From Stagnihabitans sp038323315 (GTDB lineage Bacteria > Pseudomonadota > Alphaproteobacteria > Rhodobacterales > Rhodobacteraceae), in assembly GCA_038323315.1 (NCBI GenBank), contig JBBQGU010000267.1, forward strand, positions 1 through 5,453: DNA of 5,453 nucleotides, in the 5' to 3' direction. The translations under genes and the position numbers were made by a program. Positions 1-4,986 of the stretch are shown in pieces. Within the stretch, counting starts at the first letter, position 1. Each line of letters starts with the position of its first letter. The notes under the pieces are model-generated. The model was not told the origin of the DNA and searched no databases. It saw only the letters and a list, made by a program, of their open reading frames with translations.

Positions 1-22
1 ATAGGGCCTTTGGTTCCCGCGT

Positions 23-36
23 TCAAGCGCGCTTGA
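23..36. promoter_or_regulatory. 14-bp palindrome upstream of pncA, possible operator
   Basis: A perfect 14-bp palindrome, TCAAGCGCGCTTGA, ends about 50 bases before the pncA start. Its right half runs into TTGACC (33-38), which could be a -35 box. The hexamer 17 bases further on (56-61, TACCGA) is a poor -10, so the promoter itself is not convincing. The palindrome could be an operator for a regulator of NAD salvage or part of a structure at the end of the gene to the left, which is not visible. I cannot match it to a known regulator motif. Confidence 0.3.
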
Positions 37-86
37 CCCGGCCAGCCGCCCTCCGTACCGATAGGCAACCAGCGAAAGGTCCGCCC

Positions 87-692
87 ATGCGCCCAGCCGA
101 TGAAGCCCTGATCGTGATCGACATGCAGAACGACTTTTGCCCCGGCGGTGCGCTGGCGGTCACCGGGGGCGATCTGATCATCCCCCAGATCAACGCGGTG
201 TTGGGGCAGTTTGCGACGGTGGTACTGACGCAGGACTGGCATCCGCACGACCACAGCTCCTTCGCCGATATGCACCCCGGTGCCGCCCCGTTCACCCAGA
301 TCGACATGGCTTATGGCAAGCAAACCCTGTGGCCGCGGCATTGCGTGCAAGGGACCATGGGGGCGGCGTTTCATGGGGATTTGCAGGGGGACAGGGCGCA
401 GATGGTGATCCGCAAGGGCTTTCGCAGCGCCATCGACAGCTATTCCGCGTTGTTCGAAAATGACCATGCCACGCCGACCGGGTTGCAGGGCTATCTGACG
501 ACGCGGGGGATCACGAAGCTGACCTTTGTCGGGCTGGCGCTGGATTATTGCGTCGCCTATTCCGCGATGGATGCAGCCGGGTTGGGGTTTGAGGTGACGG
601 TGTTGCAGGATGCCTGCCGGGCCATCGACCTGGGCGGGTCGCTGGCACTGCAACAGGCGGCGATGCGCGCGGCTGGGGTTGTGCTGGGCTAA
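87..692 (+). CDS. pncA: Nicotinamidase (pyrazinamidase) PncA
   Basis: Cytoplasmic hydrolase converting nicotinamide to nicotinate and ammonia, first step of the Preiss-Handler NAD salvage route. The 201-aa protein has the usual isochorismatase-fold length. The visible catalytic triad is Asp12 (VIDMQNDF, 11-17 region), Lys110 (IRKGF) and Cys155 (GLALDYCV). Metal ligands Asp50, His52 and His56 sit in DWHPHDH, and His85 in PRHCVQGT. I chose the ATG at 87 because AAAGG (75-79) lies 7 bases upstream and the protein then begins just before the first strand, as in the family. A TTG at 33 in the same frame would add 18 poorly conserved residues. pncB follows after 83 bases on the same strand and takes the product of this reaction, so the two probably work together. 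Nothing is missing from the active site. Confidence 0.95.
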   Translation: MRPADEALIVIDMQNDFCPGGALAVTGGDLIIPQINAVLGQFATVVLTQDWHPHDHSSFADMHPGAAPFTQIDMAYGKQTLWPRHCVQGTMGAAFHGDLQGDRAQMVIRKGFRSAIDSYSALFENDHATPTGLQGYLTTRGITKLTFVGLALDYCVAYSAMDAAGLGFEVTVLQDACRAIDLGGSLALQQAAMRAAGVVLG

Positions 693-694
693 GC

Positions 695-714
695 CAGGTC
701 AGCGGCTTGACCTG
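695..714 (+). other. Intercistronic hairpin after pncA
   Basis: CAGGTCA (695-701) and TGACCTG (708-714) form a perfect 7-bp stem with a 6-base loop, 3 bases after the pncA stop. No T-run follows, so it is not a clear intrinsic terminator. A second weaker hairpin, CTGCC/GGCAG (739-743 with 751-755), lies closer to pncB. They may protect the pncA mRNA 3' end or modestly reduce read-through. They could also be chance pairing in GC-rich DNA. Confidence 0.35.
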
Positions 715-725
715 CGACAAGCCCT

Positions 726-754
726 TTGACGCCAGTAGCTGCCCGCGCTAGGCA
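726..754 (+). promoter_or_regulatory. Weak candidate promoter for pncB
   Basis: TTGACG (726-731) is a good -35 match and is followed after 17 bases by TAGGCA (749-754), a weak -10. Transcription would begin near 761, about 15 bases before the pncB ATG and at its ribosome binding site. The second intercistronic hairpin overlaps the -10. pncB may have its own promoter besides read-through from pncA, but the -10 is too poor to be sure. Confidence 0.22.
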
Positions 755-775
755 GTCACAAACGGGAGAGGCAGC

Positions 776-2068
776 ATGGTCGATATTGCAACACGGGTCT
801 GGAACCACAAATGGAAGATCGACCCGATCGTCCGATCCCTGATCGACACCGATTTTTACAAACTGCTGATGTGCCAGTCGATTTTCCGCAACAAGCCGGA
901 CACCAATGTGACGTTCAGCCTGATCAACCGCAGCCGTTCGGTCCGGCTGGCCGATGATATCGACGAGGGCGAATTGCGCGAGCAATTGGATCATGTCCGC
1001 TCACTTTCGCTGACGCGTGGCGAGAGCACCTGGCTGCGCGGCAACACGTTTTATGGCAAACGCCAGATGTTCCGGTCCGATTTCATGGAATGGTTCGAGA
1101 ACCTGCGCCTGCCGCCCTATCATCTGGAAAAGATCGACGGCCAGTACGAACTGACCTTCGAGGGCAAATGGCCCGAGGTGATGCTGTGGGAAATCCCGGC
1201 CCTGTCGATCCTGATGGAACTGCGCAGCCGCCATGTGCTGGAAAAGCTGGGACGGTTCGAGATCGAGGTGCTGTATGCCCGCGCCATGACCAAGCTGTGG
1301 GAAAAGATCACCCGGCTGCGCGCGATTGACGGCTTGCGAATATCCGACTTTGGCACACGGCGACGGCATTCGTTTCTATGGCAGGACTGGTCGGTCCAGG
1401 CGATGATCGACGGGCTGGAGGGCAAGTTCACCGGCACTTCGAACTGCCTGATCGCCATGCGGCGTGAGGTCGAGGCGATCGGGACGAACGCCCATGAACT
1501 GCCGATGGTCTATGCTGCCCTTGCCCGCACCGACGCCGAACTGGCACAAGCGCCGTATCAGGTGCTGGCCGATTGGCAGGACGAACATGACGGCAACCTG
1601 CGCATCATCCTGCCCGACACCTATGGGACCGCAGGATTCCTGAACCGCGCGCCGGATTGGCTGGCCGCCTGGACCGGCATCCGCATCGACAGCGGCGATG
1701 CGGCGGCGGCGGCGGAGGTTGCGATCCGGTGGTGGGTCAGCCGGGGCGAGGACCCACGGCAAAAGCTGGTGATCTTCTCGGACGGGCTGGACGTCGACCA
1801 GATCGAGGCGCTGCACATGCAGTTCCGCGGCCGGGTCAAAGTGTCCTTCGGTTGGGGAACGATGTTGACAAATGATTTCAGGGGCTTGTCGGTTGGGGAT
1901 GCTTTGGCGCCGTTCTCTCTGGTCTGTAAGGCGGTATCGGCCAACGGCCACCCGACCGTCAAACTGTCGGACAACCCCAACAAGGCGCTCGGGCCTGCGG
2001 AGGAGATCGAGCGCTACAAGCGGGTGTTTGGTGTGGGTGCGCAGAAGCCGATTGACGTCATGGTCTGA
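776..2068 (+). CDS. pncB: Nicotinate phosphoribosyltransferase PncB
   Basis: Joins nicotinate to PRPP to make nicotinate mononucleotide, with ATP hydrolysis coupled in this family; second step of NAD salvage, directly after PncA. At 430 aa it is somewhat longer than the roughly 400-aa enterobacterial enzyme. Recognisable blocks in order: DTDFYKLLM (24-32), ISDFGTRRR (189-197), GTSNCLIA (220-227), GTNAHELPM (236-244) with His240 as the presumed phosphorylated histidine, RIDSGD (303-308), FSDGLD (334-339), FGWGTMLTND (358-367) and KLSDNPNK (396-403). The ATG at 776 has GGAG (765-768) 7 bases upstream. Odd point: after RIDSGD there is a run of five alanines from five GCG codons (1700-1714), where relatives I know usually have proline. 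The rest looks intact. It converges with the atp operon, with terminator structures between. Confidence 0.96.
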   Translation: MVDIATRVWNHKWKIDPIVRSLIDTDFYKLLMCQSIFRNKPDTNVTFSLINRSRSVRLADDIDEGELREQLDHVRSLSLTRGESTWLRGNTFYGKRQMFRSDFMEWFENLRLPPYHLEKIDGQYELTFEGKWPEVMLWEIPALSILMELRSRHVLEKLGRFEIEVLYARAMTKLWEKITRLRAIDGLRISDFGTRRRHSFLWQDWSVQAMIDGLEGKFTGTSNCLIAMRREVEAIGTNAHELPMVYAALARTDAELAQAPYQVLADWQDEHDGNLRIILPDTYGTAGFLNRAPDWLAAWTGIRIDSGDAAAAAEVAIRWWVSRGEDPRQKLVIFSDGLDVDQIEALHMQFRGRVKVSFGWGTMLTNDFRGLSVGDALAPFSLVCKAVSANGHPTVKLSDNPNKALGPAEEIERYKRVFGVGAQKPIDVMV

Positions 2069-2075
2069 CCCGCTG

Positions 2076-2142
2076 CTCATCATTCCCGTGCGGGCCTTCT
2101 TCGCGGCGCCCCAACGAAGAATGACCGCACGGGAATGATGAG
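2076..2142. repeat. Long 67-nt hairpin element after pncB
   Basis: CTCATCATTCCCGTGCGG (2076-2093) is perfectly complementary to 2125-2142, giving an 18-bp outer stem. After a 3x3 internal loop, TTCTTCG (2097-2103) pairs with CGAAGAA (2115-2121), closing on an 11-base loop that contains GGCGCC. It begins 7 bases after the pncB stop. There is no T-run on either side, so it is not a standard intrinsic terminator, and a separate terminator follows at 2157. It may be a REP-like palindromic repeat, an mRNA 3' protecting hairpin for pncB, or a remnant of a small mobile palindrome. Base pairing is certain; the role is not known. Confidence 0.75.
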
Positions 2143-2156
2143 AGCCCCGTTCGCAC

Positions 2157-2193
2157 TGCAAAAGGCCCGGACCAGCGGCCCGGGCCTTTTGCA
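2157..2193. terminator. Bidirectional intrinsic terminator between pncB and atpF
   Basis: TGCAAAAGGCCCGG (2157-2170) pairs perfectly with CCGGGCCTTTTGCA (2180-2193), leaving a 9-base loop. Read on either strand it gives a GC-rich stem ending in TTTT, so it can stop both pncB transcripts from the left and the atp operon transcript from the right. It starts 11 bases beyond the atpF stop codon on the minus strand. The T-run is short (4), so efficiency is uncertain, but position between convergent genes and symmetry fit well. Confidence 0.85.
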
Positions 2194-2204
2194 TGAATAC
2201 CGGA

Positions 2205-2762
2205 TCAGTGCAGCTTGGCCGCAACCTGCGCGATGGCCGCGTCAATCGACGCTGCAGCGCCATCTGCCTTCATCTGCGCCGCCAGGATTTCGCCAGCCGC
2301 CGCTATGGAGACGTTGATCGCCTGATTGCGAACCGCAATCTCGGCCGCTTTCACGGCTGACGCGATCTGATCCTCGGCCGCCGCCATCCGCCGGGCAATC
2401 GAGGCTTGCAGATCGACGCGCGCCTTGGTGGCCGCCGCCTGCGCCTCTTCCTTGGCACTGGCGATGATGCGCAGCGACTGGGCCTGCACTTCCTTTTGCT
2501 TGGCCTCATAGCTGGCCAGCAGCGCCTTGGCTTCCTCCCGCAACAAGCGGGCCTCGTCCAACTGGTGCCGGATCATCATGGCCCGGTCGTCAAGCTGACG
2601 CGTCAGCATAGCCGGAACCTTGCGCCAGACCAGAATGCCGACAAAGATCAGAAAGGCAATCAGCACCACGAAGTTGCTGTTGTACAGCGAGACAAACGGC
2701 CCCGTCGCGGCGACCGCCGGAGTGGCCAGCAATGCCAGAACGAGACCTGAAAACTTTTTCAT
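2205..2762 (-). CDS. atpF: ATP synthase F0 subunit b
   Basis: Stator-stalk subunit that holds F1 against rotation, pairing with b' from the gene before it. 185 aa. Residues 1-19 (MKKFSGLVLALLATPAVAA) look like a cleavable signal sequence with an Ala-x-Ala end. The membrane helix follows at about 30-47 (FVVLIAFLIFVGILVW), then a long charged, alanine-rich coiled coil from about 58 to 145 and a C-terminal segment that would contact F1 delta. The ATG has AAGGGG (2770-2775) 7 bases upstream, inside the end of the b' gene, whose stop is only 4 bases away, so translation is probably coupled. This is the last gene of the operon; the terminator lies just beyond. The b rather than b' assignment rests on position and the KVPAMLTRQLDDR segment. 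Confidence 0.93.
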   Translation of the reverse strand: MKKFSGLVLALLATPAVAATGPFVSLYNSNFVVLIAFLIFVGILVWRKVPAMLTRQLDDRAMMIRHQLDEARLLREEAKALLASYEAKQKEVQAQSLRIIASAKEEAQAAATKARVDLQASIARRMAAAEDQIASAVKAAEIAVRNQAINVSIAAAGEILAAQMKADGAAASIDAAIAQVAAKLH

Positions 2763-2766
2763 CGCA

Positions 2767-3315
2767 CTACCCCTTCAACCGCGCCGAAACGGCCGCCTGA
2801 ACCGCCGCCGCATCCGCCGCCCCGCCAAAGGCCGCGACCAGCGCCAATGCCGTGTCATTGGCGACCGAGGCGACCGCTACTGCCGCTCCCGCATTGATCT
2901 CGGCAATCTCCTTGGCCGATTCGGCCGATTTGGCCAAAATTTCGGCGTCAGCCCGGGCAATCGCCGCGTTCAGATCCGCCGTGATGTCAGCCTTGGCCGC
3001 CGCCACGATCTTGGCCGCTTCTGCGCGTGCGGCAATCAGGGCCGCGTCATAGGCCTTTTCGGCGGCGCGGGCCTTCTGCTTCAACTCTTCCGCCGCCGCC
3101 AGATCACTTGCGATGGCGCTCTTGCGGTTCGCCAGTGTGCCACCGATCCGCGGCAAGGCGACATTGGCCAGCACGACGTAAATCACCACCAGGGTGACCA
3201 GCAACCAGAAGATCTGGTTCGGAAAGGTTGAAAAATCAAGCTGCGGCATCCCTGCCTTGCCTGCCTCTTGTGCCACGTCGGTGGCAGCGTCTGTCGCTGT
3301 TGTGGTCGTGCTCAT
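2767..3315 (-). CDS. atpF': ATP synthase F0 subunit b'
   Basis: Second, diverged stalk subunit (also named atpG or atpX) found in photosynthetic bacteria and alphaproteobacteria; it forms a b-b' heterodimer with the next gene's product in place of a b2 homodimer. 182 aa: a polar Thr/Ala-rich tail (1-23), the hallmark PQLDFSTFPNQIFWLL (24-39), a single membrane helix at about 33-54, then LPRIGGTLANRKSAIASDL (54-72) and an alanine-rich coiled coil to about 155. There is no signal-like N-terminus, unlike the neighbouring b. The ATG has GGAG (3322-3325) 6 bases upstream. The gap from atpE is 67 bases and holds a strong hairpin; the gap to atpF is 4 bases. Confidence 0.93.
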   Translation of the reverse strand: MSTTTTATDAATDVAQEAGKAGMPQLDFSTFPNQIFWLLVTLVVIYVVLANVALPRIGGTLANRKSAIASDLAAAEELKQKARAAEKAYDAALIAARAEAAKIVAAAKADITADLNAAIARADAEILAKSAESAKEIAEINAGAAVAVASVANDTALALVAAFGGAADAAAVQAAVSARLKG

Positions 3316-3345
3316 GCTGCTCTCCGTCGGACCTCTGGATCTTTA

Positions 3346-3369
3346 GGGGTGGCGCCGTGACGCCACCCC
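3346..3369 (-). other. Strong intercistronic hairpin downstream of atpE
   Basis: GGGGTGGCG (3346-3354) and CGCCACCCC (3361-3369) form a perfect 9-bp GC-rich stem with a 6-base loop. On the atp transcript it starts 13 bases after the atpE stop and ends about 20 bases before the atpF' ribosome binding site. The following bases (TAAAG) are not a T-run, so full termination is unlikely. It probably blocks 3' exonuclease or partly attenuates transcription, so that more atpE mRNA exists than b'/b mRNA. Confidence 0.75.
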
Positions 3370-3382
3370 CGACCGAAAAGGA

Positions 3383-3622
3383 TCAGACCGCGAACATCAA
3401 CAGCAAGGCGACCAGGAATGCAAAGATCCCCAGGGCTTCGGCAAAGGCCAGACCGATGAACAGCGTCGCGGTCTGCGAGGCGGCTGCCGAGGGGTTGCGC
3501 AGGGCGCCCGCCAGAAAGCTGCTGGCGACGTTGCCAACGCCGACGGCGGCAATGCCCGAACCGATGGCGGCCAGACCAGCGCCCAGATACTTGCCAATTG
3601 CGGCAGCTGCTAGAAGTTCCAT
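3383..3622 (-). CDS. atpE: ATP synthase F0 subunit c (c-ring)
   Basis: Proteolipid that forms the rotating, proton-carrying ring in the membrane. 79 aa folding as two membrane helices. Helix 1 (about 9-37) carries the glycine-rich face GSGIAAVGVG (21-30). The polar loop has RNP (42-44), which contacts F1. Helix 2 (about 52-77) carries the proton-binding Glu62 in FAEALGIF. Glutamate at this place and no sodium-site residues that I recognise suggest proton coupling. The ATG has a near-perfect AAGGAG (plus-strand 3630-3635) 7 bases upstream, the strongest ribosome binding site of the operon, fitting the need for many copies per enzyme. Hairpins lie on both sides of the cistron. Confidence 0.97.
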   Translation of the reverse strand: MELLAAAAIGKYLGAGLAAIGSGIAAVGVGNVASSFLAGALRNPSAAASQTATLFIGLAFAEALGIFAFLVALLLMFAV

Positions 3623-3670
3623 AGTGTTTCTCCTTGAGATGGAATGGGTATGATGGGTTTCAGATCGGCG

Positions 3671-4441
3671 TCAATGCGCTGGGTGCAGCGCATCTTTCAG
3701 ATAGACGCAGGTCAGGATGGTAAAGACATAGGCCTGGATAAAGGCGACCAGCACTTCCAGCGCATAGATCGCCACGATCGCCAGGATCGACAAAGGCGTC
3801 ACGATGATCCCATAGCCCGAGATCAGGATCAGCGGAGCAAAGGCGGCAAACACCTTGATCACGGCATGACCGGCCATGATGTTGCCGGCCAGTCGGATGG
3901 AATGTGTCACAGGGCGCACAAAGTAAGAGATCAACTCGATCACCGTGATGACCGGCCGCAACGCCAAGGGAGCATCCTTCATCCAGAACAGCCCCAGAAA
4001 CCCCGTACCGTTCTTGACGAAGCCCAGGATGGTAACGAACAGAAACACGCCAAAGCCCAGCACGGCTGACACGGCGATATGGCTGGTCGGCGCAAAGGAT
4101 GTCGGCAGCAGACCCAGCATATTGGCGAAAAAGACGAACAGGAACAGCGTCATGACCATGGGAAAATACTTCACCCCGTCATGGCCGGTCACTTCTTCCA
4201 CCATGTTGTGCACAAAATCATAACCAATCTCACCGACAGACTGCAGCCGCCCCGGAATGATCGCCCGCGCCGCCGAGCCCCAGACAAACACAACGACAAT
4301 GCTGATGGCAGCCAGCGCCATCCACAGCGTCGCGTTGGTCAGCGTGTACCATGCCACCGGGCCTTCGCCGAACAGGCGGTAAACTTCGAACTGGTCCAGC
4401 GGATGGAATTCCAGTGCACCGGGTGTTGCGTCGCCTGCCAC
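3671..4441 (-). CDS. atpB: ATP synthase F0 subunit a
   Basis: Membrane subunit that with the c-ring forms the two proton half-channels. 256 aa with five or six membrane helices. The essential arginine is Arg183 in HSIRLAGNIMAGH (180-192 region), facing c-subunit Glu62. The last helix carries the conserved FIQAYVFTILTCVYL (234-248). The N-terminus, LEFHPLDQFEVYRLF, is typical of the alphaproteobacterial form. I chose the GTG at 4441: GAGGA (4450-4454) is 8 bases upstream, the atpI stop is only one base before it, and the protein then begins MAGDAT. In-frame ATGs at 4462 and 4456 would add 7 or 5 residues and overlap atpI, with no well-spaced ribosome binding site. The final codons also encode an 8-bp RNA hairpin. 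Confidence 0.95.
   Translation of the reverse strand: MAGDATPGALEFHPLDQFEVYRLFGEGPVAWYTLTNATLWMALAAISIVVVFVWGSAARAIIPGRLQSVGEIGYDFVHNMVEEVTGHDGVKYFPMVMTLFLFVFFANMLGLLPTSFAPTSHIAVSAVLGFGVFLFVTILGFVKNGTGFLGLFWMKDAPLALRPVITVIELISYFVRPVTHSIRLAGNIMAGHAVIKVFAAFAPLILISGYGIIVTPLSILAIVAIYALEVLVAFIQAYVFTILTCVYLKDALHPAH
3674..3693 (-). other. Hairpin in the last atpB codons, upstream of atpE
   Basis: ATGCGCTG (3674-3681) and CAGCGCAT (3686-3693) form a perfect 8-bp stem with a 4-base loop, ending right before the atpB stop codon and about 50 bases before the atpE ATG. It is encoded by the last codons of atpB (ALHPAH). It may mark the 5' edge of a stable atpE segment after mRNA cleavage. Translating ribosomes would open it, so any role needs a processed or untranslated state; it could also be chance. 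Confidence 0.45.
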
Positions 4442-4442
4442 G

Positions 4443-4814
4443 TCAGTCTTCCTCATCCTCATCGGCCACCGGCCTGCTTGCCATCGGGGGCGTCTTCGCC
4501 GCGTCCATCTCGGCCAGTCCTTTGGCCTGCATCGCTTTGGCGGACTGCACCATGGTTTTCACCCCGGCCGCGAACCCCGCCAACGTAAACAGCATCAAGA
4601 ACACCGGCATGGTCCCGAACAGGATATCCAGACCGTAACCGATGCCAAAACCGATCATCAGACCGGCGACCAATTCCAACACCATCCGCCAGGCCATCTG
4701 AGCCTGACTATGGCCGTCCGCCATGGGGTGACGCGTCGGCGCATGTGCCGCTTGCGCCGCCGCGATCCGCTTTTCAAGCACGTCCAACCGCGCTTGCTCA
4801 GCATCCGTCACCAC
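4443..4814 (-). CDS. atpI: AtpI-type F0 assembly protein
   Basis: Small membrane protein encoded first in many bacterial atp operons; in the family it helps assemble or stabilise the c-ring and is usually dispensable. About 123 aa: a charged N-terminal helix (RLDVLEKRI), two membrane helices at about 45-66 and 69-89 with the family glycines (GFGIGYGLDILFGTMP, then LAGFAAGVKTM), and a cytoplasmic tail ending in acidic DEDEED. The start is uncertain. AGGGAG (4823-4828) is 8 bases from the GTG at 4814 and 11 from a second GTG at 4811, which would give a protein beginning MTDAEQ. The GTG at 4823 overlaps the ribosome binding site and is unlikely. The stop is one base before the atpB GTG. Confidence 0.88.
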   Translation of the reverse strand: MVTDAEQARLDVLEKRIAAAQAAHAPTRHPMADGHSQAQMAWRMVLELVAGLMIGFGIGYGLDILFGTMPVFLMLFTLAGFAAGVKTMVQSAKAMQAKGLAEMDAAKTPPMASRPVADEDEED

Positions 4815-4841
4815 GGGCCACACTCCCTGAAGGAACGCCCC

Positions 4842-4870
4842 TGATTACGAAAGCCTGTCCACCAAGTCAA
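4842..4870 (-). promoter_or_regulatory. Candidate promoter of the atp F0 operon
   Basis: On the minus strand, TTGACT (4865-4870) is a 5/6 match to a -35 box. Two -10 choices follow: TAATCA (4842-4847) at 17 bases, or CGTAAT (4844-4849, 4/6 match) at 15 bases. Transcription would begin near 4835, leaving a short leader of about 20 bases with AGGGAG inside it. This is the best -35 in the 172-base gap between atpI and the divergent regulator, and it is the only place a promoter for the five-gene operon can lie unless it is internal. Confidence 0.42.
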
Positions 4871-4934
4871 CCCGCACAAGTTTTACCTAACCCTTTGATA
4901 TCCCTACAGCCGAAGACCCCCAAACCCCGGTTGT

Positions 4935-4960
4935 GATATTCAACCAAATGGTTGACGATC
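4935..4960. promoter_or_regulatory. Palindromic operator for the ArsR-family regulator
   Basis: The core TCAACCA-AA-TGGTTGA (4940-4955) is a perfect 7-2-7 inverted repeat, extended by GAT (4935-4937) and ATC (4958-4960), with 10 of 13 half-site positions complementary. CAACCA-N2-TGGTTG fits, from memory, the operators of ArsR regulators of the SRPBCC-partnered type. It overlaps the -35 box of arsR (4952-4957), so a bound repressor would block its own transcription. It is about 100 bases from the presumed atp start, so control of the atp genes is less likely. Confidence 0.75.
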
Positions 4961-4980
4961 TACCAGCCCCCCCCGATACT
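4952..4980 (+). promoter_or_regulatory. arsR promoter giving a leaderless mRNA
   Basis: TTGACG (4952-4957), an ideal 17-base spacer containing eight consecutive C, then GATACT (4975-4980). The expected start of transcription, 7 bases past the -10, is 4987, exactly the A of the arsR ATG. There is no Shine-Dalgarno sequence in GCCCCC before that ATG. The -35 is inside the palindromic operator, so repression by its own product is expected. Confidence 0.7.
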
Positions 4981-4986
4981 GCCCCC

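Noticed and set aside
33..86. 18-residue N-terminal extension of PncA from a TTG
   Set aside because: The ATG at 87 has a well-spaced AAAGG and gives the family's usual start; the extension is Arg/Pro-rich and unlike it.
1376..2263. 295-codon open frame on the minus strand antisense to pncB
   Set aside because: It lies opposite a clearly conserved enzyme, runs through the terminator region, and its product is Arg/Pro-rich with no recognisable motif; a typical shadow in GC-rich DNA.
2620..3231. 203-codon plus-strand frame opposite atpF and atpF'
   Set aside because: Arg-rich low-complexity product spanning two intact ATP synthase genes on the other strand, with no ribosome binding site or family resemblance.
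3371..3622. Chance that the c subunit is a sodium-type ring
   Set aside because: Glu62 is present, but I see no accompanying sodium-ligand pattern, and the FAEALGIF context matches proton-type alphaproteobacterial c subunits.
4079..4588. 169-codon plus-strand frame opposite atpB and atpI
   Set aside because: Shadow of two conserved membrane-protein genes; product rich in His, Arg and Pro with no plausible fold.
4745..4936. 63-codon plus-strand frame in the atpI-arsR gap
   Set aside because: Mostly antisense to the atpI start and promoter, low-complexity Pro-rich product, no ribosome binding site.
4933..4986. 18-residue N-terminal extension of ArsR from a GTG
   Set aside because: It would place the operator and the promoter inside the coding region, has no ribosome binding site, and lies outside the family's usual N-terminus.
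4814..4986. Idea that the ArsR protein controls the divergent atp operon
   Set aside because: The only palindrome is about 100 bases from the presumed atp start and sits on the arsR -35; nothing similar overlaps the atp promoter.
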